This document shows positions 12,276 to 22,949 of a stretch of 64,000 nt of DNA, in pieces (within the stretch, counting starts at the first letter, position 1; each line of letters opens with the position of its first letter). The notes under the pieces were generated by a model. That model worked only from the letters and a program-made list of their open reading frames with translations. It did no database searches and was not told where the DNA came from. Where the stretch lies: assembly GCF_030272615.1 (NCBI RefSeq), contig NC_081408.1, forward strand, positions 613,254,477 to 613,318,476, read 5' to 3'. The position numbers and the translations under genes were made by a program. This DNA is from Cryptomeria japonica. Lineage: Eukaryota > Streptophyta > Pinopsida > Cupressales > Cupressaceae.

Positions 12276-12530
12276 TTGATAGGATGGATCTACAAAGACC
12301 CTTTTGATATAGCTAGACATCAGGTCAAGATCCCTACAGAGAGGTATGGTAAAGGTTTTACCCTAATGCAAAAGATGGGCTATGATGGCCATAGTGCATT
12401 GGGATTGCACAAACAAGGTGTACAAGAACTATTGCAACCATTGTTACAACCACGGGATACAACTGGACTCAGGTTCAACCCTGGTTTAGGAGGCTCTTCT
12501 AAGCTTAGGATTTCATGCAAACAAAAGTAG
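12276..12530 (+). pseudogene. G-patch segment of the Tat polyprotein
   Basis: Eighty-four residues follow the protease after a short broken spacer. Residues 25-50 read GKGFTLMQKMGYDGHSALGLHKQG, with the glycine spacing of a G-patch (aromatic, then hydrophobic-x-x-x-G-[WY]-x-x-G-x-x-LG). G-patch domains bind RNA or helicases, and are attached to the protease in betaretroviruses and reported in some plant retroelements. The position between protease and RT fits that theme. Its role is inferred; the frame ends 90 bp before the copia insertion at 12624. Confidence 0.7.
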
Positions 12531-12623
12531 ATCACTTCCATGTTCCTCCCTTCCAGAAGAAAAATAGTGTCCATTGCAAATCAACCTACAAGATCCAAAG
12601 ATTCCATTCACGAAAGCATTTCT

Positions 12624-14062
12624 TGTTGAACATAGAGTACCATTGAGAGGGGGGTGAATCAGTGGTTCCTAACTCTAAACCTTTACCAATCTAATTTCAG
12701 ACAATCAACTATTTACTTAACCACTAAACAGTCATACTGGTAATGCAAGAGAGAAGAACAAAGAGATCATAGACACTCAAGAGATTCACAACACCAGATT
12801 TACGAGGAAAACCCAATATGGGAAAAACCTCGGTGAGAAAAGTTGTTGGAGACTATTGCTCCAATCCAGCCTCAAAGGGTAAACTACCAACTTACAAAGA
12901 TTTGGGGCACCAACCCAAGGAGCACCAACCCCTGCACCTAGCTTCAACTAGGCGATGTATATTGAAATAATATTCGAATACAATTAAGGCTTCTTGTTGC
13001 AAATGAATTCTGCAACTCTTGAATCAAATAACTCTCTGCTATCTTTCTCTCCCTTTCACACATAGTCTCTCCACCCACTGTATCACACTAGGATGCTGCC
13101 TGCTCTACCTCACCTTGCCAGTTAGATTTAGCTATCTGACTATGATACTACCAGTAGAATCCTCTCACCGGTTTTCTATCTTTCTCTCACTGCAACTTGC
13201 TCATATTGCCTTCATAATTTTTTCTTCTCGCTCACTCTCCCCTCTCTTCTCCTTTCAATCTTCACAACATCAACAACATTTTTGTCCAAAGATCACATCT
13301 CTTATCAGGTGATTTCCCGCCAAAATGCAATTCAAAATTTTGATGGTTAGGGTTTCCTCACCATCTACGAGGCAAAACCAAATCCAATCAGATCTTGCAT
13401 GATCTGATCTTTCTTGATGTCCATCTGTTCATCTCCACCATTTTCGCACCTTCTAAAACACGTTTTCCAGATAAGGAAAACACGATCCATTATATCAACC
13501 TACATCTGTCAAACTGCTATTAATACCTTTGTTGTTTCCTTCTCGAGGTATTCTTTCAATCCGATCTTCTTGCTTCGATCCTGGTGCCAACTTCTCCCTG
13601 ATCTTCCTTTGCCAATCCTTCTTCCTCAAGCCGCAATCAGTTTGATGCAATCCTGTGATTTGTGGCTCCTTCATTAATGGCGATTATCTGTTTCATCAAC
13701 CCTGTCAATGAGGCTTCATCAACCACAACACACTTTCCACCTTAGCTCCATATGGTATCACACCAATCAAGACACGGCCTACCAACATGCAGTTTGTCCG
13801 ACAAACACATACTGGTAAAACCCTTTTCTAGTAGAGTGTTCTTCTTTTGTTAACCGATATAGCATCCTGTACTGGTTGCACATCTTCACCTCTGGTGGTG
13901 TGAGACAGCTTTTAACATTTTGCCTCTTCATCATAAACAAGCAACCATCTTTCAGACCAGTTTGTACTTTGTCGATAGACCTTCATTCTTTATGCTCACC
14001 CTTATGTGGATCTCCATCATGACGGTTGACATTAATGACAACTTAGTGCCAAAATGCCAACA
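12624..14062 (-). repeat. 3' LTR of copia 1
   Basis: On the + strand it starts TGTTGAACATAGAGTACC and ends AAAATGCCAACA. It is near-identical along its whole length to 19462-20899. The small open frames inside it (13019-13312, 13414-13677, 13920-14129) have copies in the other LTR and no protein similarity, so I do not call them genes. Confidence 0.93.
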
Positions 14063-14076
14063 ATCTCCCCCTTTGG
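14063..14076 (-). other. polypurine tract of copia 1
   Basis: On the - strand this reads CCAAAGGGGGAGAT and abuts the 3' LTR start TGTTGGC. It is the plus-strand primer position. Similar purine runs recur at about 14110-14175. Confidence 0.75.
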
Positions 14077-14189
14077 TATTGATGTCAACTTTTCACAATT
14101 TACTTCATACTCCCCCTTTGACACAATGACAAAGGGTACTTGTGCACTCCCCCTTTGATCCATACCATGCTCCCCCTAAGCCACATAAA

Positions 14190-14570
14190 ACCTTCCTAGG
14201 TAGATGATACAACACCCAACTTGTGTCGGAGGTACTCAAAAGTGCTGACCGGTAATGGTTTGGTGAAAATGTCTACTACTTGTTCACCAGTAGGAACATA
14301 ATCCATTCTTACCTCCTGTCCTTCAACCTTCTCTCTGAGGAAGTGATATTTGATTGCAATGTGTTTTGTTCTGGAATGCATGACCAGATTCTTTGCTATG
14401 TTGATTGCACTCGAATTGCACATCGGATGAGAATAGGTTCAGTGATGTCTACTTGCATATCTTTGAGAGTCTGCTTCATCCAAAGCACCTGAGAGCAGTA
14501 TGTAGTAGCAACAATGTACTCAGCTTCAGCAGTAGATAAGGAGACTGAGTCCTACTTCATGTTATGCCAA
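14190..14570 (-). pseudogene. copia 1 RNase H domain
   Basis: RNase H removes element RNA during reverse transcription. On the - strand the C-terminal part reads SSAINIAKNLVMHSRTKHI, then YHFLREKV and DIFTKPLPVSTFEYLRHKLG, the standard end of copia Pol. The acidic STAEAEYI motif lies just upstream, near 14520. The Asp of the usual CDN motif is not readable, as the sequence has C-N-S after a frame break. The domain is nearly complete but broken. Confidence 0.85.
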
Positions 14571-14789
14571 GAGACCAACCGGTCACCTAGAAAGAAGGAA
14601 CCACCACTTGTGCTCTTTCTATCATCAATGCATACTGCCCAATCGACATCATTGTATGCTTCCAAGATAAAATCTTCCTATTTAGGATACCACAAACCAT
14701 AGCTAAGAGTTCCTTGTAGATACCTAAAAATTCTGCTAACAACATTCATGTGTGACTTCTTTGGTGTAGCTTGGAATCTGTCTACCATG

Positions 14790-15862
14790 CATACTACCTG
14801 AACTATATCCAATCTTGAAGCAGTTAGATACAATAGACTGCCTATCATGGATATGTATAGTCTAATCCACTACCAGTGATTCATCATTCTTACTCAATTT
14901 ACTGTCGGTCACCATGGGATTACTTACCGGTTTGCAATCTTCTAGTTGGAATTTCTTCAACATCTCCTTTGCATACTTGACCTGTGAGATAAAGATTCCT
15001 TTATCTTTTTGTAATATCTACAAGCTAAGGAAGTAAGTCAATTCAGCATTGACATCTCAAATTCTGATTGCATCTGATCAGCAAACTCTTTGCAAAGAGT
15101 ATCCTTGTTGCCTCCAAAGATGATGTCATCTACATACACAACCACAATAATCATGTGATTCATATCTTTCCTTATGTATAAATTATTGTCAGCACTTCCC
15201 TTTTTGAATCCTTGCTCCTTCAGATACTGATCTAATCTTGAGTACCATACTCTAGGAGCTTGCTTCAAACCATATAGAGCCTTCTTTAACTAACACACAA
15301 ATGTCTCATCATCATGCAACAAAAATCCTTTTGGGCTCCATGTATACTTCTTCTTCTAAATTTCCATTAAGAAAAGAAGATTTTACATCCATTTGGTATA
15401 GTTTATAGCCCTTGTAGGTAGAGTAAGCTAGAAACATCCTAATTGCTTCTAGTCTAGCCACCAGTGCAAATGTTTCTTCAAAGTCAATCCCCTCTACTTG
15501 AGAGTATCCTTTGCACACTAGTCTAGCTTTATGCCTTACAATATTACCTTTTTCATTCATTTTGTTCCAGTAGACCCATTTTGTACGAATGATATTCTTG
15601 TCTTCCGGTCTAGGGACTAACTCCCAAGTCTTGTTCTTCTCAATCTGGTGCAGTTCTTCTTCCATGGCATCCATCCATTCTTGTCTCTTGCTAGCCTTAA
15701 TGAAAGTTTTGGGTTCAACTTCAGTCATGAGGCATAGGTTGACTCGTTCATCATTTCGGGCAAGTCTTCTTCTAGTCTGTACAACATCATTCTTATTCCC
15801 CAGAATTTTCTCTTCTGAGTGATTCAACCATACATACCAGTTGGGAACCTTCTGGGATGCTA
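14790..15862 (-). pseudogene. copia 1 reverse transcriptase (broken)
   Basis: The fingers/palm part at 15827-15312 includes [42 protein letters not shown] and [12 protein letters not shown] stop follows, and the frame resumes with LKQAPRVWYSRLDQYL and the catalytic YVDDIIFGG (15268-15038). A further decayed segment to about 14790 carries the connection to RNase H. The YVDD aspartates are intact; stops separate the parts. Confidence 0.88.
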
Positions 15863-16201
15863 CATCTAGTTCAATTTTTGTTTGAGCTTCATAATATTCA
15901 TCACCGGAGTCATCATACGGTTAACCTGTGGTTGAGATCCTCTGTGCATGTCTTCATCAACTCTTACATGCACACTTTCAACAACTCTTCTTAGTCTTTT
16001 ATTGTAGCATTTGTAGTCTTTGTTGTTAGATGAGTAACCAAGGACGATTCCTTCATCACTCCTAGAGTCAAAACTTCCCAAACCATCCATATCTTTCTTG
16101 ATGAAGCACTTGCTTCCAAATACTTTGAAATATTTCATTCATGGCTTTCGGTCATATCATAGCTCATAAGGTTTCATCTTGTTATTTGTTCTTAATTGAA
16201 C
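15863..16201 (-). pseudogene. copia 1 integrase C-terminal region and IN-RT linker
   Basis: The segment 16138-15866 reads KYFKVFGSKCFIKKD, DSRSDEGIVLGYSSNNKDYKCYN and VHVRVDED, the normal copia sequence after the integrase core (F-G-x-x-x, then G-I-x-L-G-Y-S). It is separated from the core by stops at about 16150-16200. Confidence 0.85.
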
Positions 16202-17330
16202 CTAGTTCAAGGTGTATGTAGCAGTATGCACAACTTCTTTCCAATAAATATCAGGCAGATTGGCTTCATTCAACATGGTTCTAGCCATCTCTTTGATTGT
16301 CCTGTTCTTCCTTTCTACCACTCCATTTTGTTGTGGTGTTCTAGGAGCAGAGTATTGCCTCGTAATTCCATGTTTTTCACAATAATCTTCAAATTCATTT
16401 GATGTCAACTCTCCACCCCTGTCCGATCTTAGGCATTTTAATTTGTACCCACTTTCCTTTTCTACCATCTTTCGAAAGATCTTGAATCTTTCAAATGCTT
16501 GTGATTTATCCTACAGAAAGGTGACCCATGTTATCCTTGAGTAGTCATGAATGAAGAGTATGAAGTATCTTTCACCGACAAGTGCTTTTGTTCTAGTTGG
16601 ACCACACAGGTCTGTATGCACAATTTCAAGTGGTTTGGAGGTGTTGTGCTCCTTTGTCCTGAAACTCACGTTTGTTTGCTTACCTTTTACACATTCATCA
16701 CAAAATGTGTTTGTCGGTTTGATGATGTGTGGAATATTCCTCACACACTCCTTTTTGCTTACTACAACTAAGTTATCAAAATTTGTGTGGCCTAATCTTC
16801 TGTGCCACAACCAACTTTCATCTATTTTTCTTAGCATACATTGGGACTCATAGCATTCCTTCAAATTATAAACATTTCCATCATTTCTCTTTCCTTCAGC
16901 CACAACTTTACTGGTACTGTCTTTCTTTATCTGGCAACCGGTTGAGTCAAAGGTGAATTTGTAAACTTTGTCACACATCTGACTCACACTCAGCAGATTA
17001 TGTTTGAGGCCTTCCACATAGTATACATCATGTGCCTTCAGTTTTCCATCAATGCTTAGTGTTCCTTTTCCCTTTATTTTGATCGAGGAATTATCTCCAA
17101 ACCTTATTGATCCACCATTCCAATCTTCAAGTTTAATGAATTTACTTTTTTCACCAGTCATATGGTTTGAGAAACCACTATCTACCACCCATAGATTTTT
17201 ACTTTCAGCATGCAAGGTAGTCTGCAATATGAGACTCAATTCCGCCTTTTCCTTTTCTTTCTCAACCCAAAGTAGTTTGATTTCATTCTTCTTGTCAGTT
17301 GCTATATTCAGCTCAAGTTCAGTTACTAGC
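16202..17330 (-). pseudogene. copia 1 protease and integrase core
   Basis: The long frame 18013-16511 carries the aspartic protease motif VVDSGFSNHMTG near 17180 (usually DSGCSRHM), the GAG-pre-integrase segment HRRLGHTNFDNL, the zinc-binding CDECVKGK and the first catalytic Asp in VHTDLCGP. A TAG after WVTFL replaces the expected CAG. The core resumes at 16468 with LRSDRGGEL (second Asp) and NGVVERKNRT (Glu). All three D-D-E residues are present, but the frame is broken once. Confidence 0.9.
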
Positions 17331-19396
17331 TCATGATCTGGATTTTTCTTCATTTTCTTGATCTCCTTGTTTTTGCATAACTTTGCTATGTGTCCAAATT
17401 CTTGATAGTTATAGCATTTTATATTTTCATTAAAGGGAACATCCTTAAAATTATTGTAGGGTACTGATTTGTTCTTCCTACAATCAAAACTCTTATGTCC
17501 ATATCCATTGCATTGATAGCAAACAATATCCATATCCCGGAGTGCATTAAATGAATTTCGACTTTCATAATTCATAGAAAGCTTATTCTTTAACCTACAA
17601 TCAACTATTATGTACCCAAACTTATTACACCGGTAACAATAACCATGAAAGTTTGATACATACCGGTTGGGTTGTCTTGGTCTTGAATGGAACTCCCTCA
17701 TTAGGTGTCTTCCATTCATGTTGTTGAATCTGGTGAATCCTTCTCGGTCAATTCTGGCATTCCTCCTTGGGTCTGCATATTTATGCATGAAATATGGCCT
17801 CTGGTTTGGATGTTGATTTCCAACAACATTTGCATATGTCTTTTTGCCAGTATCCTTGCCTATAGTGAATGTCTTCTTTTCTTCACCTTCAATTGAAGAG
17901 GTGAACATTATCTCTTTGTCGTATTTACCTTTGTGGGTTGAACCTTGACCAGCTTCAAAGCCTAAACCTCTGGTGTTTTTGGATTGCTTTTGTTTGCTCA
18001 ACATCTTATCCAAAGCCTCCGTGTTGCCTTCATACTTACTTCTTATTTTTATTTTTTCCTTGCTTTCTTCAAGCTCCTTTCTGAGCTTTATTATTTCTGC
18101 TTCTAGCTCTTGATGCTCCTTTTCTTTCTTTGTCAGATCAAGGGTTGTAGCTTCACTGATCCTCTTAGTTTCTTCCAGCTACAGTTTTAAGTCAGATATG
18201 ATTTGACTGGATTCTTCCAGAAACTGCTTCAAGAGATCTTGTTCATCTACTGCAACAAGCTTAACCCTCTTGAGTTCCTTCTTGTTTTACTAAATTCTTC
18301 AAGTGCAGTGATAAGTTCACTTTCCAAATCCACTTCAGCCTCAATATCTTCTTCTTCCTCATCTTCATCGGCAGGTCTGTTGAGTGCCATGAAGAGATTT
18401 ACTTTTCTCTAGTTCTCATGGTCATCATCTTCTAATGGATCTTCATCATCTATTGTGTCATCCTCAATGGTATATAGGTTGTTTTGGTTCCGGTAGCCTC
18501 TTGTTCCTTGTCGGTAGTCATTCCTATCTCTGTCTTTGTTGACAGATCTTCTGAACTCTCTTGACTCATCTCCACCAACTTCTTTGTGAGGACAACTTGT
18601 AGCGAAGTGTCCTACTTTCCCGCAATTGAAGCATTTAAGTGGTAGCTTTCCCTTGTACCGGCTGGATCCTCTTTTGAGCTTCCTGACAATGTTTGCTACT
18701 TCAACATCAGAGTCTTCACTGGATTCTTTGAGTAATATCTTCTTTGCCCTTTTTGGTGATGTTGAATGTTGCCTCTTTCCTTGTGGAAGTCTCACCGGTT
18801 GTTCTCATCTCATAGGCTGTCAGGGAGCCAAATATTTCATCCATTGTAAAAGTCTTCAGATCCTTGGCTTCTTCTATGGCTGACACCTTAGTATCATATT
18901 TGGGAGTGAGAGATCTAAGTATCTTTTCGACAAGAATCTCATTTGCGATCTCTTCTCCAAGTCCTCTAATAGTATTTACAGTTTCATCAAATGTTTGAAG
19001 ATTGTCTACAATCTTTTCATCATCTTTCATTTTGATGCTTTCAAGTTGACTCCTAAGCGTTTACAACTTGGCTTCCTTGACCTTTGCATCTCCCTCAAAC
19101 AACCTCTACAATTTTTCCCATGTCTCCTTATCTGAAACACAGTGCATGACTTTCACAAATTCATTATCGGATAGTCCGCTCAAGATGGCATGTTTTGCCT
19201 TTGCATTATTCTCATACTCCCTTTTTGCATCCGGATCATTGGGAGGAGTATTGGGAATGACATACCCATTCCGGACTGACATTCACACATCAAAACCAAG
19301 AGATGGAATATAGGTCTCCATTCTTCCACTCCGGAAGGCATAGTTGGATCCATCAAACATGGGGGCTTTTGAGGAAGCAGACTCACTTCTTGCCAT
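17331..19396 (-). pseudogene. gag: copia 1 Gag with coiled coil and four zinc knuckles
   Basis: The start at 19396 gives MARSESASSKAPMFDGSNY, a typical UBN2-type copia Gag N-terminus. In-frame stops follow near 19285, 19105 and 19060, at least two fitting CAG or CAA turned into TAG or TAA. A knuckle, CFNCGKVGHFATSC, is at about 18595-18640. Next comes a charged heptad region (about 18200-18010; KKEKEHQELEAEIIKLRKEL) likely to form a coiled coil. Three more knuckle-like motifs follow at 17645-17400: CYRCNKFGYIIVDC (His to Tyr), CYQCNGYGHKSFDC (intact) and CYNYQEFGHIAKLC (second Cys to Tyr). A frameshift lies near 18790. It is clearly copia Gag and non-functional. Confidence 0.85.
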
Positions 19397-19447
19397 TGTG
19401 CTCAAAGTCCAGAATCTACCCAAGGTTTAAAAATAACTGGGAACTTG

Positions 19448-19459
19448 GCTCTGATACCA
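19448..19459 (-). other. primer binding site of copia 1
   Basis: On the - strand this reads TGGTATCAGAGC, the complement of the initiator tRNA-Met 3' end, and starts two bases after the 5' LTR. It fixes the element's orientation as -. Confidence 0.92.
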
Positions 19460-19461
19460 AT

Positions 19462-20899
19462 TGTTGAACATAGAGTACCACTGAGAGGGGGGTGAATTAG
19501 TGGTTCCTAACTCTAAATCTTTACCAATCTAATTTCAGACAATCAACTATTTACTTAATCACTAAACAGTCATACTGGTAATGCAAGAGAGAAGAACAAA
19601 GAGATCATACACACTCAAGAGATTCACAACACCAAATTTATGAGGAAAACCCAATATGGGAAAAACCTCGGTGAGAAGAGCTGTCAGAGACTACTGCTCC
19701 AATCCTGCCTCACAGGTAAACTACCATCTTACAAAGATTTAGGGCACCAATCTAAGGAGCACCAACCCTTGCACCTAGCTTCAACTAGGCGATGTATATT
19801 GAAATACTATTTGAATACAATTAAGGCTTCTTGTTGCAAATGAATTCTACAACTCTTGAATCAAATAACTCTCTATTATCTTTCTCTCCCTTACACACAT
19901 GGTCTCTCCACCCACTATATCACACTAGGATGTTGCCTCCTCTACCTCACCTTGCCAGTTAGATTCAGTTGTCTGACTATGATACTGCCGGTAGAATCCT
20001 CTCACCGATTTTCTTGCTTTCTCTCACTGCAACTTGCTCAAATTGCCTTCATAATTTTTTCTTCTCGCTCACTCTCCCCTCTCTTCTCCTTTCAATCTTC
20101 ACATCATCAACAACATTTCTGTCTAGAGCTCACATCTCTTATAAGGTGATTTTCCACCAAAATGCAATTCAAAATTTTGACGGTTAGGGTTTCCTCACCA
20201 TCGATAAGGCAAAACCAAATCCAATCAGATCTTGCACGATCTAATCTTTCTTGATGTCCATTTGTTCATCTCTGCCATTTTTGCACCTTCTAAAACACAT
20301 TTTCCAGATAAGGAAAACATGATCCATTATATCAACCTACATCTGTCAAACCGCTATTAATACCTCTGTTGTTTCCTTCTTGAGGTATTCTTTCAATTCG
20401 ATCTTCTTGCTTGAATCCTGGCGCCAACTGCTCCCTGATCTTCCTCTATCATTCCTTCTTCCTCGAGCCGCAATCAGTCTGATGCAATCCCATGATTTTT
20501 GGCTCCTTCATTAATGGCAATTATTTGTTTCATCAACCCTGTCAATGAGGCTTCATCAACCACAACACACTTTCCACCTCAGCTCCATATGGCATCACAC
20601 CAATCAAGACACAACCTACTGACATGCAGTTGGTCTGAAAAACACATACCGATAAAACCCTTTGCCAGTAGAGTGTTCTTCTTCTATTAACCGGTATAGA
20701 ATCCTGTACTAGTTGCACATCTTCACCTCCGATGGTGTGAGACAACTTTTAACATTCTACCTCTTCATCATAAACAAGCAACCATCTTTCATAATGGTTT
20801 GTACTTTGTCGATAGACCTTCATTATTTATGCTCACCATTATGTGGATCTCCATCACGCCGATTGACATCAATGACAACTTGGTGCCAAAATGCCAACA
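19462..20899 (-). repeat. 5' LTR of copia 1
   Basis: This 1438-bp partner of 12624-14062 starts TGTTGAACATAGAGTACC and ends AAAATGCCAACA on the + strand. Differences are scattered single-base changes and tiny indels, several of C/T type. Confidence 0.93.
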
Positions 20900-21613
20900 C
20901 TTCTCAATTATAGTCTATATACAACAAGTAAGAAAAAGAGTTATGTTGCCCACCAAACTGCCACTCCTAGGATAAAAATCTTGTCCACTTCAGACACCCA
21001 AGCAACATCAACAAGATTGTTAGATAAAACCCCTATAGCAGCTCTCGAAAAACCTTTCACATCGACCGACATCCCTATAACATACAACAACAAAGTTCTA
21101 CCAAGTGATTCTGAGACAGATTCACATGAGTACGAATGGGGTTCTTTAGCCTCACAGAAATCTAAAGAAGATTCCCCAGGTCCTTTTGTAGACAAAAGCA
21201 TTGAAGGAGAAGCATGGATTTAACACTTTTAGGATTTGATCCTGAAGATACTTCACGAATAGATAGGTCACCTCCCAAGTTCGATTACGAAGAGGATAGT
21301 ACTGATGATGACCTTTATTCCTCCATACTTACCTTAACCGATGCATCCTATGAACTTATCTTGATCGATGAAGCAATGCCATTTATTCACCCCGAACTCA
21401 TTGATTGGGACTAGCAAGATCCCCCACACCTTGACACCTTCCAAAATGATGACGCGATCATAAACTTTCTTGAATTGTGGGATGACATACCAAGCAGGGA
21501 TCACAAAGTTGGGTATGTTATTGAACTTAATAGTGCGACTTAATTTAGAGAGAATGACAAACCTTTGAGTCCCAAAAATATTACAATCAAAACAAGATCC
21601 TCAAGTGAAAACC
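20900..21613 (+). pseudogene. acidic spacer of the Tat polyprotein, downstream of copia 1
   Basis: Reading resumes on the + strand after copia 1 with a Ser/Lys- then Asp/Glu-rich segment (DSETDSHEYEWGS at about 21110-21150, DYEEDSTDDDLYSS at about 21285-21330), broken by stops near 21221 and 21412. Such an acidic spacer lies between protease and RT in this element. It shows no enzymatic motif. It ends where the next element inserts, at 21614. Confidence 0.6.
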
Positions 21614-22134
21614 TATTAGAAATTAGGATCTAAGGATACTAATCATTATAAACAAGATTATAAAGTAAATGAAATATGAAACATACATGCAAAATGTACA
21701 CATTACACAAGATATACATGGGGAAAACCCTTTTGGGTAAAAAACCCCATAAAGAATCATTTAATTAAAACACTTACAAATATAGTCTATAATAAAATAG
21801 ACATAAACCTGGGGACACTCCTCCAATACTTCTACATGGCCAATAATACCTCATATGCATAGTGATACAACTCACCATAAAGCTCCAAATTCACACACCT
21901 CTCAAATGAGAGAGAACCTCCTTAAATATAGGAGAACGGGTGACTTCACTAGTCACACCTTTTCAATAACCCCCACTCATAAATAATTAATAATCTAATA
22001 GTTATTAGATTATAATTATTTCAAATGGGATATGCTTATAAAGCATATAATATATAAGGTTTTATAACCTTATATTAGAACATTATATATAAATGTTATA
22101 TGGATGTGATCCATAATAACATAATGTTCTAACA
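21614..22134 (-). repeat. 3' LTR of the non-coding element
   Basis: On the + strand it runs from TATTAGAAATTAGG to AATGTTCTAACA. It matches 28180-28699 with few differences, for example GGTTTTATAACCTTATAT is shared. The canonical ends would be TGTTAGAA and TTCTAACA; the first has G changed to A. Confidence 0.92.
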
Positions 22135-22147
22135 CTCCCCCTTAATG
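22135..22147 (-). other. polypurine tract of the non-coding element
   Basis: On the - strand this reads CATTAAGGGGGAG and directly precedes the LTR start TGTTAGAAC. Near-copies (CACTCCCCCCTCAATGG at about 22570, CACTCCCCCTTAATGG at about 22690) recur downstream on the + strand. Confidence 0.7.
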
Positions 22148-22400
22148 TTAATAGGGGATCACATGTCAATTTCCATAGAAGAAAAAATGAAGCACCCCAG
22201 TAATGTAGGTCTTCTTTGACTGTGATAAACAGGGACACAAATATATGCCAACATGAAGATCATGCATTCCAGACTACATGAAAGTCATCTTGTCATAATT
22301 TACAATCCCAGTGTTTTAAAAATGATGCTATGAGGTCTTGAAAAATTATATTGGAGCCGCGGTCCCCTCAAATTAGCCTCTCCCCAGGTTCATTACATAG

Positions 22401-22720
22401 TGCCCGTAGGTCTTAAGACAATGCTCTTACAAGTGGAAGTTTTACAAGGAGAAGAATTTACAATATGCCCGTAGGACTTAAAAAAAATCTGCCCGTAGGT
22501 CTTACGATACTGTGCCCGTAGGACTTAAAAAATAAAGGATTTAGCCACTAGGTGGTTTCATTGACATGCACACTCCCCCCTCAATGGCATCACCTAAGGC
22601 CAAGCATTATTTGAATTTGGAGCATATAATGCCTAAAGGTCTTATGCCTATTAGGTCTTAAATTTAGGATTTAGCCACTAGGTGGTGTCATGTACACTCC
22701 CCCTTAATGGAATCACCTCA
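22401..22720. repeat. TGCCCGTAGG words and duplicated 55-bp block
   Basis: TGCCCGTAGG occurs at 22401, 22466, 22490 and 22513, each followed by TCTTA or ACTTA. A block beginning GGATTTAGCCACTAGGTGG and running through a CACTCCCCC word to ATCACC occurs at about 22535-22590 and again at about 22668-22720. These are short-range duplications in the subterminal region of the non-coding element. Confidence 0.7.
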
Positions 22721-22790
22721 AAGCCAATCACTGCATAGAGGATTTCAAAGTGATGGCTAAAAATATAATATATAGTATGTGATCATGATA

Positions 22791-22949
22791 TTCAAAGTGT
22801 CTTTATTATAGAATGATTTCACTTGAGTGAGGTGCCCATGATCTTCAAGGTGCCTTTATTATATAATGCTTTCACTTGAGTGAGGTGCCCATGATCTTCA
22901 AGGTGCCTTTATTATAGAATGCTTTCACTTGAGTGAGGTGCCCATGATC
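22791..22949. repeat. 53-bp tandem repeat, three units
   Basis: Three consecutive 53-bp units start at 22791, 22844 and 22897, each TTCAARGTGYCTTTATTATA followed by a TTTCACTTGAGTGAGGTGCCC block. Unit length is constant and the units differ at only a few sites, so the duplication is fairly recent. Confidence 0.85.

Larger units (their letters stand above)
12624..20899 (-). mobile_element. Ty1/copia retrotransposon 1, inserted in the Tat pol region
   Basis: Two LTRs of about 1.44 kb bracket a tRNA-Met-type PBS, gag, protease, integrase, RT, RNase H and PPT, all on the - strand, in copia order with integrase before RT. The flanks are TTTCT (12619-12623) and CTTCT (20900-20904), a 5-bp duplication with one mismatch. 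The element lies between the G-patch and the acidic spacer of the Tat element, so it inserted later. The LTRs still look very similar by eye, but the coding region has stops and frameshifts. Confidence 0.93.

Noticed and set aside
13019-13312. Open frame with a hydrophobic peptide, repeated at 19856-20149
   Set aside because: Both lie at the same place in the two LTRs of copia 1; the frame is shared LTR sequence, not a gene.
15589-18412. Many + strand open frames in copia 1, up to 100 codons
   Set aside because: They are antisense shadows of the - strand gag and pol frames.
22791-22949. 53-bp units as a CRISPR-like array
   Set aside because: The units are contiguous without unique spacers, and the context is a plant LTR element.
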